Below, one piece after another: positions 1-5,549 of a DNA stretch of 5,549 bases (its first letter is position 1; the number at the start of each line of letters is the position of its first letter). Under the pieces are notes generated by a model. The model was not told where the DNA came from. It ran no database searches and saw only the letters and a program-made list of their open reading frames with translations. This stretch comes from Thiomargarita sp. (lineage in GTDB: Bacteria; Pseudomonadota; Gammaproteobacteria; Beggiatoales; Beggiatoaceae): positions 1 to 5,549 of the forward strand of contig JAUXCJ010000110.1 in NCBI GenBank assembly GCA_030618965.1. Direction: 5' to 3'. Position numbers and translations under genes: made by a program.

Positions 1-1
1 G

Positions 2-937
2 AGAGATTGGATTGTTAATAAAGGTGGGTTTGATAATATTGTTTATAATGGTATTCAGGAAAATGAATTGATTAATCTTAGTTTTTTCTTTGATGCCAAA
101 AGTTCAGATGGACAAACTATTTATGAACTGTCATTAAGAGCAACTGAAGAAAATTATATTGTAGATGCAGAAAAGTTTGGTTTTTGGAATAAATCTACTA
201 AACCATTATTTGCACAGGAAACTAATCAAAAAGAAACTAAACTCAAATACTTTGCAGAAAGAGATAAAGTTGGAATTCCCTATTATATTTACTCAAAGAT
301 TCAAGGTTTCCAAGTTTTCCACTTTGATGATGTCAGTGCCAATAGCAATAAAAAAAGACTACAAAACCTAGATGAAGGCTATCCTTTACATCCAGAAGGC
401 GATAATATTGCTGCTTTTTTGTATTATTTAAAACAAAATTATATTGACTCTTATGATAACATCCTAGAAATAATTCGTATGGTAACACCTTATTTTGATG
501 ATTTTATTCTTGAACCGGAATTAACTAATTTGAATCAAATTAAGTTAAAATGGAGAGAAAAGAATAACTTAAAAATATTTAGTGCTGCCCTTATATCAGA
601 TGGTACGATTCGATTTATCTGTTTATGTGCCTTACTTTTGCAACCAACCCCGCCATTACTTATCGTTATAGATGAACCCGAACTGGGGCTACATCCACTT
701 GCAATTAGCTTTTTAGCGGAATTGATTAAAAAAGCCTCTTGTAGAACTCAAATTATTTTATCTACCCAGTCGGTAACACTTTTAAACCAATTTGAGCCTT
801 CTGACATTCTTGTAGTTGATCGTGATAAATCAGGCAGTCAAATTAACCGTTTGAATGAACAAAAATTACAAGATTGGTTAGATGAATATTCATTAGGAGA
901 ACTTTGGGAAAATAATTATCTTGGGGGACGTTATTGA
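2..937 (+). CDS. AAA_21-type ATPase (COG4637-like), 5' end outside window
   Basis: This is the C-terminal part of a predicted ATP-binding protein of the SMC/ABC-like AAA_21 group. The reading frame is open from base 2, giving 311 visible residues. The first possible start inside the window is TTG at 68, but the protein sequence before it (RDWIVNKGGFDNIVYNG) looks like ordinary family sequence, so the true start and the Walker A loop lie upstream. Visible motifs are a signature-like LISDGTIRF (SDGT codons at 596-607), a Walker B strand LLIVIDEPELGLHP with the catalytic Asp-Glu at 671-676, and a following QIILSTQSVTLL strand with the usual post-Walker-B polar residues. The end, LGELWENNYLGGRY, is typical of members paired with DUF4276 proteins. 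The stop TGA (935-937) shares its A with the next ATG, which implies translational coupling. Related ATPases act with Toprim-like nucleases in mobile or defence modules. A specific function here is inference. There is no frameshift in the visible part. Confidence 0.85.
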   Translation, partial: RDWIVNKGGFDNIVYNGIQENELINLSFFFDAKSSDGQTIYELSLRATEENYIVDAEKFGFWNKSTKPLFAQETNQKETKLKYFAERDKVGIPYYIYSKIQGFQVFHFDDVSANSNKKRLQNLDEGYPLHPEGDNIAAFLYYLKQNYIDSYDNILEIIRMVTPYFDDFILEPELTNLNQIKLKWREKNNLKIFSAALISDGTIRFICLCALLLQPTPPLLIVIDEPELGLHPLAISFLAELIKKASCRTQIILSTQSVTLLNQFEPSDILVVDRDKSGSQINRLNEQKLQDWLDEYSLGELWENNYLGGRY

Positions 938-1005
938 TGATTATCGTCCTTTGTGAAGGTCAAACAGAAGAGCGGTTTATTTTTTTAATCAGATTTAATC
1001 ACTGA
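937..1005 (+). pseudogene. Truncated DUF4276 (Toprim-like) partner of the ATPase
   Basis: The ATG at 937-939 overlaps the ATPase stop (TGATG), and a G-rich Shine-Dalgarno-like GGGGGA lies at 923-928. The peptide begins MIIVLCEGQTEERFI, which is the classic opening of DUF4276 proteins: a hydrophobic strand, then EGxTEExF, where the first Glu corresponds to the Toprim-fold acidic residue. Full family members are about 200 residues. This one loses similarity after roughly residue 15 (near base 981) and stops at TGA 1003-1005 after 22 residues, inside the terminus of the repeat element. None of the remaining acidic Toprim motifs is present, so the product cannot be an active nuclease. The identification rests on a short but distinctive N-terminus and on the typical ATPase-DUF4276 gene order and overlap. 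An unrelated short peptide is possible but less likely. Confidence 0.65.
995..1002 (+). repeat. Left flanking direct repeat (target duplication)
   Basis: TTAATCAC at the left edge of the element is repeated exactly at 1248-1255 on the right edge. If the element begins with ACTGA, the duplicated target proper is TAATC (996-1000). The extra matching bases make the exact boundary ambiguous. A further TTAATCA lies ten bases upstream at 985-991. Confidence 0.6.
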
Positions 1006-1023
1006 TGTTACGCACTCCGATTC

Positions 1024-1208
1024 TGCCCCTGAAAGGGGCTGACATACTAGCCTGGGGCAACGCCCCAGGATTAATTGGTTTCAAATTCAAGCCCTGAAAG
1101 GGCGAAACCTAATCTAATTTTATGTCTCGCCCTTTCAGGGCTTTTGTTGCACGTCATTAAATCCTAGGGCGTTGCCCTAGGCTGGTATGTCAGCCCCTTT
1201 CAGGGGCA
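1024..1208. repeat. Mirror-image array of six palindromes inside the element
   Basis: The palindromes, each with a 3-nt loop, are GCCCCT/AGGGGC at 1025-1039, CCTGGGGC/GCCCCAGG at 1051-1069, GCCCT/AGGGC at 1091-1103, GCCCT/AGGGC at 1129-1141, CCTAGGGC/GCCCTAGG at 1163-1181 and GCCCCT/AGGGGC at 1193-1207. The 49-base block 1024-1072 is the inverted copy of 1160-1208 at 46 of 49 positions, and 1089-1105 is the exact inverted copy of 1127-1143. Two of the three differences in the 49-base block fall at paired positions of the CCTGGGGC/CCTAGGGC hairpins, so each copy keeps a perfect stem. That suggests selection for the hairpin itself. Confidence 0.85.
1089..1148 (+). terminator. Possible intrinsic terminator in the element centre
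   Basis: The exact 17-bp inverted repeat 1089-1105/1127-1143 encloses a loop of about 21 nt and is followed directly by TTTTGTT (from 1142). On the + strand this is a GC-rich stem with a short T-run, as expected for factor-independent termination. It would stop readthrough from the ATPase gene before recB. The T-run is short and the local hairpins at 1091-1103 and 1129-1141 compete with the long stem, so activity is uncertain. The other strand lacks a T-run. Confidence 0.35.
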
Positions 1209-1222
1209 ACCGATAAAATTGA

Positions 1223-1252
1223 TTGGAATCAGACTGCGTAACCTCAGTTAAT
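1223..1252 (+). promoter_or_regulatory. Weak candidate promoter for recB at the element edge
   Basis: TTGGAA at 1223-1228 (4 of 6 to the -35 consensus) and GTTAAT at 1247-1252 (4 of 6 to -10) are 18 bases apart. The -35 lies inside the element and the -10 spans its junction with the flanking repeat, so the insertion would have created it. This is a pattern match only. With only 42 bases of unique sequence between the element and the recB start, any local recB promoter must lie here or inside the element. Confidence 0.2.
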
Positions 1253-1255
1253 CAC
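1248..1255 (+). repeat. Right flanking direct repeat (target duplication)
   Basis: TTAATCAC is the exact partner of the copy at 995-1002. Removing the element plus one copy of TAATC joins base 1000 to base 1254 and gives the presumed pre-insertion sequence. Confidence 0.6.
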
Positions 1256-1273
1256 ACAAATCATAGTTCAAAA

Positions 1274-1278
1274 AAGGA
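1274..1278 (+). promoter_or_regulatory. Ribosome binding site of recB
   Basis: AAGGA lies 12 bases upstream of the ATG at 1291, in an A-rich, probably unstructured leader. The spacing is on the long side. The start is still secure, because the encoded N-terminus places the Walker A loop at the normal distance for RecB. Confidence 0.6.
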
Positions 1279-1290
1279 ACCCCAAAAAAA

Positions 1291-4200
1291 ATGACCCCAT
1301 CCACGACCTTAAACCCCCTAACCGCCCCTCTATCAGGCATCAACCTAATAGAAGCTAGTGCCGGTACCGGGAAAACCTACACCATTACCACCCTATTTCT
1401 TCGACTCATTCTTGAAAAAGGCTTAAAAGTTGACAATATTCTAGTCGTCACCTTTACTGAAGCTGCAACCGAAGAATTACGTGATCGAGTTCGTCGCCGA
1501 TTGCATGAGGCATTAACAGCCTTTCAACAAGGACAATCTTCTGATGATGTCTTACAAAGTTTAATCCAAAGTTCTACCGATCACAAAGATGCTATTTTCC
1601 GTTTAACCAATGCTCTACGTGGTTTTGATGAAGCCGGAATTTTCACCATTCATAGCTTTTGTAAGCAAATGTTACAAGAAAATGCCTTTGAAAGTGGCTT
1701 ATTATTTGAAACCGAACTCATCAAAGATCAATCTAACTTATTGCGCGAAATTGTTGAAGACTTTTGGCGGCAACATTTTTATGAATCTTCTCAATTATTT
1801 ATCAGTTATTTAGTTGAAAATAAATTTAACACCCCAGCACAATTTCTCAATGTCTTAAATAAAGGACAGTATGTCGGGCAACCCTTTTTAAAAATAATTC
1901 CGGAACTAAAGATTGTACCGCCAACCACTCAAGAAGAGCATTTTTATAAAGCTTTATCCGAGACACAAGCAGCATGGCAATTTCAAGCCGCAGAAATAGA
2001 AGCTGTTTTGAACAGTGATGAAAATTTAAATAGGCAAAAATATTCTAAAAAATCAATTCCCAAATGGTGTCAGGATTTAGGTAATTTTCTCAACGCCACT
2101 ATGAATTCGATTACTTTTCCAGAAAAATTTGAGAAATTTACAACTAGCGAAATAGTTAAAAGTATCAAAAAAAATAAAATCGCCCCTAAGCATGATTTTT
2201 TTGATATTTGTGACAAATTACAGCAGACTCAAAAACCGCTGTCTGATAACTTCCAACAACATTTATTAGCTTTAAAACTTAAATTATTAAAAATCGCTGA
2301 TGAATCTTTAGTACATAAAAAACGTCAACATCAGATGCTGTCTTTTGATGATCTTTTAATTAACTTATACCAAGCTTTAAAAGGTCAAAATGCACCTAGT
2401 TTAATCAAATTGATTCAGCGTAAATTTCACGCCGCCCTAATTGATGAATTTCAAGATACTGATCCGGTACAATATGATATTTTTCATACTATTTATGGCG
2501 ATGGTAAGCAGATTCTATTCTTAATTGGTGATCCCAAACAGGCTATTTATAGTTTTCGAGGGGCTGATATTTTTACTTATATGAGTGCTTCTCATCATGC
2601 CCAGCAACGTTATACTTTACCAACTAATTGGCGTTCGGAACCAGATTTAATCAAGGCGGTTAATAATCTGTTTGAAAAAACCACAAATCCGTTTATTTTT
2701 AAAGATATTCCGTTTTTGCCGGTACAAGCCCAAAATGCTACTGATCAAGAGCGTTTAAAGATAGAAAACAAATACTTACCGCCATTACAACTTTGGTTAG
2801 CAAAGAGAGAAGTTGCTGATTGTTTACCTGATAAAGCGATTACTAAAAAGTGGGCAAACCGACAAATTCCTTTTTCAGTGGGTTACGAAATTTCCCGTTT
2901 ATTGATGTTAGGGCAACAGCATCAAGCTTTAATCGGTAATCGTCCAATAGTTGCGGGTGATATTGCGGTATTGGTGCGTAGTCATAAGCAAGCGCGACAA
3001 ATTCAAAAGGCTTTGACACAGTTACAAATTCCTAGTGTATTATTTAGTAAAGAAAGTATTTTTGTTTCTCATGAAATCATGGAAATAGATCGCATCTTGC
3101 AAGCGGTTGCTGCACCGAATCAACTAGAATTAATTAAAGCTGCCTTGACAACTGACATGCTCGGATTTACTGGGAGCGAATTACACAATTTGATAGAAAA
3201 TGATCATGCTTGGCAAAATTACTTGATTCGTTTTCAAGACTATCACTTTATCTGGCGAAATGTTGGATTTATCCAAATGTTCCGTACCCTGCTATTAAGA
3301 CAACAAGTACAATCCCGTTTACTCAGTTATCTCAATGGCGAAAGGCGTTTAACTAATGTCTTACACACGCTGGAATTGTTACAAGAAATGGCTGTGCAGC
3401 ATAAGTTTAGTATCAGCGGATTAAGTCAATGGCTAAGTCAACAACGCTATCAACAAACCAATTCAGAAGAACAACAATTGCGCCTAGAAAGCGATGAGAA
3501 ATTGGTCAAAATTGTAACCATTCATAAGAGCAAAGGTTTAGAATATCCGATAGTGTTTTGTCCTTATGTGTGGGATGGGATTTTACATAATAAGCAAGCC
3601 AAATCATTTACTTTTCACAATAAGAAGGATGTATTAACCCTAGATTTAGGTTCTGATAATCAAATAGAACACCGTCAATCAGCATTAAAAGAAGAACAGG
3701 CGGAAAATTTACGTTTGTTTTATGTTGCGGTGACTCGGGCTAAACATCGTTGTTATTTGACTTGGGGTGCATTTACGGATGCTTCCAATTCTCCCCTTGC
3801 CCATTTACTTCATCCCAACATTAATGATATAGAAAAAACTGATGATGCTACCCTTGAACAGGATTTACAGAATTTAAGTGATTCGGTACAAATTTCAGAC
3901 TTACCAACCGATATTGCGCCTTATCGTCGTCCGATTGAGAATACGGAAAAACTCAAAGCTCGCCGATTTTCAGGTAGAATTGACAAGGCTTGGAAAGTTT
4001 CCAGTTTTAGTGCATTGTCAAGAGTAAAGGTTTCCAAGCAAGCGGTAGATAAACCCGATTATGATGAAATAACGGTTATTAAACCTTATGTCGGACGAAC
4101 AATGTCAGATAAGAATCATATTTTTAGCTTTCCACGCGGAGCGAGAGCAGGTAATTTTATGCACGCTTTATTTGAGAATCTGGATTTTCAAGCACCAAGT

Positions 4201-4803
4201 TCTGAATTGATTAGTCAACAATTGGAAAATTTTGGCTATGATGTGGAACGCTGGAAAACGGTTTTAATGAATCTGGTTAGTAATGTGCTTAATACTGTTT
4301 TATTAAATCCAGATTTAAGTTTGTCAAATATTAGCCGCGATAAACGTTTAAATGAATTAGAATTTTATTATCCGTTATCTAGGATAACGCCGCAAGGTTT
4401 AGAGGCGATTTTTAGGGAATTTGGTCAAAATGGTCATAATTTTGAGTTTTATTCGGTACGCGGCTTTATGAAGGGTTATATCGATATGGTTTTTGAGTGG
4501 AAAGATCGTTATTATTTGGTTGATTATAAGTCAAATTTGTTGGGTGTAAGTGCTGAAGATTATGCTCCGAGTAATTTGAAGGATGTGATGATACGGGAAG
4601 CTTATTTGTTGCAGTATTATATTTATACTGTGGCATTGCATCGCTATTTGTCGGTTCGTTTGCCCAATTATAGTTATGAATCCAATTTTGGTGGGGTGTT
4701 TTATTTGTTTTTGCGGGGGATGAGTCCTGGAAGTAATTCGGGGATTTTTTGGGATTTGCCTGATGAGGGGTTGGTGGAGAGATTATCGGAGTATTTGTTT
4801 TGA
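1291..4803 (+). CDS. recB: RecBCD enzyme subunit RecB (helicase-nuclease)
   Basis: RecB is the 3'-5' SF1A helicase and the nuclease subunit of cytoplasmic RecBCD, which resects double-strand breaks and loads RecA. The protein has 1170 residues, close to the 1180 of E. coli RecB. Helicase motifs appear in order: Walker A ASAGTGKT (22-29, Lys28), motif Ia VVTFTEAATEELRDRV (52-67), FTIHSFC (118-124), motif II DEFQDTD (385-391), motif III GDPKQAIYSFRGAD (413-426), motif IV LPTNWRS (443-449), motif V TIHKSKGLEYP (743-753) and motif VI LFYVAVTRAKHR (809-820). The C-terminal PD-(D/E)XK nuclease is complete: His958 in NFMHALFE, Asp1065 in GYIDMVF, Asp1078 and Lys1080 in VDYKS, and the QxxxY pair Gln1108/Tyr1112. 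These correspond to E. coli H956, D1067, D1080, K1082, Q1110 and Y1114. Both activities should be intact. Neither recC nor recD is adjacent: the upstream neighbour is the repeat element and the downstream one is a Sel1 gene. Confidence 0.97.
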   Translation: MTPSTTLNPLTAPLSGINLIEASAGTGKTYTITTLFLRLILEKGLKVDNILVVTFTEAATEELRDRVRRRLHEALTAFQQGQSSDDVLQSLIQSSTDHKDAIFRLTNALRGFDEAGIFTIHSFCKQMLQENAFESGLLFETELIKDQSNLLREIVEDFWRQHFYESSQLFISYLVENKFNTPAQFLNVLNKGQYVGQPFLKIIPELKIVPPTTQEEHFYKALSETQAAWQFQAAEIEAVLNSDENLNRQKYSKKSIPKWCQDLGNFLNATMNSITFPEKFEKFTTSEIVKSIKKNKIAPKHDFFDICDKLQQTQKPLSDNFQQHLLALKLKLLKIADESLVHKKRQHQMLSFDDLLINLYQALKGQNAPSLIKLIQRKFHAALIDEFQDTDPVQYDIFHTIYGDGKQILFLIGDPKQAIYSFRGADIFTYMSASHHAQQRYTLPTNWRSEPDLIKAVNNLFEKTTNPFIFKDIPFLPVQAQNATDQERLKIENKYLPPLQLWLAKREVADCLPDKAITKKWANRQIPFSVGYEISRLLMLGQQHQALIGNRPIVAGDIAVLVRSHKQARQIQKALTQLQIPSVLFSKESIFVSHEIMEIDRILQAVAAPNQLELIKAALTTDMLGFTGSELHNLIENDHAWQNYLIRFQDYHFIWRNVGFIQMFRTLLLRQQVQSRLLSYLNGERRLTNVLHTLELLQEMAVQHKFSISGLSQWLSQQRYQQTNSEEQQLRLESDEKLVKIVTIHKSKGLEYPIVFCPYVWDGILHNKQAKSFTFHNKKDVLTLDLGSDNQIEHRQSALKEEQAENLRLFYVAVTRAKHRCYLTWGAFTDASNSPLAHLLHPNINDIEKTDDATLEQDLQNLSDSVQISDLPTDIAPYRRPIENTEKLKARRFSGRIDKAWKVSSFSALSRVKVSKQAVDKPDYDEITVIKPYVGRTMSDKNHIFSFPRGARAGNFMHALFENLDFQAPSSELISQQLENFGYDVERWKTVLMNLVSNVLNTVLLNPDLSLSNISRDKRLNELEFYYPLSRITPQGLEAIFREFGQNGHNFEFYSVRGFMKGYIDMVFEWKDRYYLVDYKSNLLGVSAEDYAPSNLKDVMIREAYLLQYYIYTVALHRYLSVRLPNYSYESNFGGVFYLFLRGMSPGSNSGIFWDLPDEGLVERLSEYLF

Positions 4804-4844
4804 TTTAACTTTTTTTATTTACACGAAAGTAAAAATATTATAAC

Positions 4845-4873
4845 TTGGTTTAGTCTTCAAAATTTGAGATAAT
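4845..4873 (+). promoter_or_regulatory. Extended -10 promoter for the Sel1-repeat gene
   Basis: TTGGTT (4845-4850) and GATAAT (4868-4873, 5 of 6 to TATAAT) are separated by 17 bases, and a TG dinucleotide one base before the -10 (4865-4866) gives an extended -10 element. Transcription would begin near 4880, leaving a leader of about 40 bases. This is the best sigma-70-like match in the recB-Sel1 gap and supports a separate transcription unit. Confidence 0.5.
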
Positions 4874-4887
4874 ACATTTTCATTATC
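4868..4887. promoter_or_regulatory. GATAAT-N8-ATTATC palindrome overlapping the -10
   Basis: Perfect 6-bp arms, GATAAT and ATTATC, are separated by 8 bases. The left arm is the -10 hexamer itself, and the right arm covers the expected transcription start. The hexamers are those of the Fur box, but the total is 20 rather than 19 bases, and in register the match is only about 11 of 19. A repressor site is plausible. Calling it Fur is speculative, and chance is possible in AT-rich DNA. Confidence 0.28.
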
Positions 4888-4908
4888 ATCCATAAAACAA
4901 TTCATTTC

Positions 4909-4913
4909 AGGAG
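4909..4913 (+). promoter_or_regulatory. Ribosome binding site deciding the Sel1 gene start
   Basis: AGGAG sits 6 bases before GTG (4920) but only 3 bases before the in-frame TTG (4917). The spacing and the better start codon both favour GTG. Confidence 0.75.
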
Positions 4914-4919
4914 AAATTG

Positions 4920-5495
4920 GTGAAACCACAAATTAGTATTAATCCTATAAAGAAAATTATTTTATTCCTCATTTTTTTGCTCGCCTCAGCGGTGTGTATA
5001 GGGCAAGCAACAATTGATGAAGCTGAATCTGACTTTTCAAAAGGATTATCTGCTTACCAACAACAGGATTATGCTACAGCTGTCGTGTGGTTTAAAAAAG
5101 CGGCGCAGCAGGGAGATACCAAAGCGCAATTTTACTTGGGCCATTTGTACCGCAAAGGCAAAGGGGTGACTAAAAACCTGGAAGAATCCTTCAAGTGGCT
5201 TCAAAAAGCGGCAGAGGATGGACATATTAGAGCGCAATATAATTTAGGTCTTATGTACGCCTCTGGCTATGGGGTGACTCAGAATGATCAAGAAGCTGTA
5301 AAGTGGTATCGAGTAGCAGCGCAGCAGGGAAATCCCGAAGCGCAATACTTTTTAGGCAGGATGTACGAAAAAGGTCAAGGGTTGACTCAGAATAATCAAG
5401 AAGCTGCCAAGTGGTATCGAGTAGCGGCGGGGCATAATGGTCATGGCATAGGGAAACAATTAGCGCAAGCAGCCTTGCAACAGTTGAGTAAATAA
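4920..5495 (+). CDS. Exported Sel1-repeat (TPR-like) protein
   Basis: This is a 191-residue protein starting at GTG 4920, chosen over TTG 4917 because of the ribosome-binding-site spacing. The N-terminus has a basic stretch (Lys11-Lys12), a hydrophobic core ILFLIFLLASAV, and a likely signal peptidase I site after GQA (residue 30), so the mature protein should be periplasmic. Cys26 follows Ser-Ala-Val, a poor lipobox, so a lipoprotein is unlikely. After a TPR-like helix pair (about 38-67), three 36-residue Sel1 units follow at 68-103, 104-139 and 140-175, each built on the pattern AQxxLGxxYxxGxGVTxNxxEAxKWxxxAA. The tail GHGIGKQLAQAALQQLSK looks like a capping helix. Sel1 repeats form alpha-solenoids that scaffold protein-protein contacts. 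No enzymatic residues are visible and the partner is unknown. It has its own promoter candidate and no functional link to recB. Confidence 0.92.
   Translation: MKPQISINPIKKIILFLIFLLASAVCIGQATIDEAESDFSKGLSAYQQQDYATAVVWFKKAAQQGDTKAQFYLGHLYRKGKGVTKNLEESFKWLQKAAEDGHIRAQYNLGLMYASGYGVTQNDQEAVKWYRVAAQQGNPEAQYFLGRMYEKGQGLTQNNQEAAKWYRVAAGHNGHGIGKQLAQAALQQLSK
5121..5444 (+). repeat. Three tandem 108-bp Sel1 repeat units
   Basis: The units are 5121-5228, 5229-5336 and 5337-5444, in exact 108-bp (36-codon) register. Units 2 and 3 are close at DNA level: 43 of 47 bases agree between 5275-5321 and 5383-5429. Unit 1 is much more diverged. This pattern suggests that unit 3 arose by a fairly recent duplication, or that the two units were homogenised by gene conversion. 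Confidence 0.85.
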
Positions 5496-5549
5496 GTATT
5501 ATAACAAGCAAGCGTTGGGTCATTGCCATTAAGTTAAGCCTTAAAATCA

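Larger units (their letters stand above)
1001..1248. mobile_element. MITE-like non-coding element with nested palindromes
   Basis: The element is 248 bp and contains no convincing gene. Its outer 23 bases at each end (1001-1023 and 1226-1248) are inverted repeats matching at 20 of 23 positions, starting ACTGATGTTACGCA on the left and ACTGAGGTTACGCA on the reverse strand on the right. TAATC flanks it on both sides (996-1000 and 1249-1253), which fits a target duplication. Inside are six short perfect palindromes in mirror order, so the whole element can fold either as one long hairpin or as a row of small ones. It is clearly richer in G+C than its neighbours. It carries no transposase and would have to be moved by an enzyme encoded elsewhere. 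The IS family cannot be named from the sequence alone. A REP/REPIN-like structural repeat is the alternative reading. Confidence 0.72.

Noticed and set aside
165..371. Short + strand ORF inside the ATPase gene
   Set aside because: It is in another frame of a well-supported coding region, with low-complexity Lys/Asn/Leu content and no family features.
1025..1207. CRISPR-like array
   Set aside because: The recurring GCCCTGAAAGGGC-type motifs are palindromes in mirror orientation with unequal spacing, not direct repeats with uniform spacers.
1006..1250. Small proteins encoded within the repeat element
   Set aside because: Open stretches across the palindromes give short, stop-interrupted peptides determined by the repeat sequence. 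There is no start with a ribosome binding site.
1610..1813. 67-codon + strand ORF inside recB
   Set aside because: It overlaps RecB helicase motifs in another frame. Nothing suggests it is expressed.
4811..4836. Intrinsic terminator after recB
   Set aside because: ATTTAC/GTAAAA pairing is weak and A+T only, with no GC stem and no proper T-run after the hairpin.
5046..5237. 63-codon reverse-strand ORF
   Set aside because: It is the antisense of the first Sel1 unit, kept open by repeat codon composition only.
5251..5529. 92-codon reverse-strand ORF with an internal repeat
   Set aside because: It is the antisense shadow of the Sel1 units. Its repeated LLDTT-like segments simply mirror the 108-bp repeats of the real gene, and it has no ribosome binding site.

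Overview
The window is AT-rich DNA (by eye well under 45% G+C) from a Gram-negative bacterium. A full-length RecBCD-type RecB and a Sel1-repeat protein with a Sec signal peptide point to a low-GC gammaproteobacterium. Sulfur-oxidising Thiotrichales (Beggiatoa-like) are a plausible guess from the gene and repeat style, but nothing here proves it.

Layout, all genes on the + strand. (1) Positions 2-937 hold the C-terminal part of an AAA_21/COG4637-type ATPase whose start lies outside the window. (2) Its stop overlaps, by one base, the start of a DUF4276-type (Toprim-like) partner that breaks off after about 15 recognisable residues. (3) Positions 1001-1248 hold a compact non-coding element: imperfect terminal inverted repeats, matching flanking direct repeats, and six short perfect palindromes arranged as a mirror image. 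It looks like a MITE. It separates the broken module from (4) recB at 1291-4803, which is intact and carries all expected helicase and nuclease motifs. (5) After a 116-bp intergenic region with a good extended -10 promoter and a GATAAT/ATTATC palindrome comes (6) a small exported Sel1-repeat protein at 4920-5495. The last 54 bases hold nothing I can assign.

The genes do not form one functional operon. The ATPase/DUF4276 pair is the remnant of a two-gene module of the kind found among mobile or defence-associated genes, and it has lost its second gene. recB belongs to the recombination/repair core, but neither recC nor recD is beside it here. The Sel1 gene appears to be its own transcription unit. 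The most interesting part is the 940-1290 junction. There the structured element sits beside a truncated gene, its two halves show compensatory base changes that preserve the hairpins, and it may supply the stop codon of the broken gene, a transcription terminator and part of a promoter for recB. I see no complete new system in this window.
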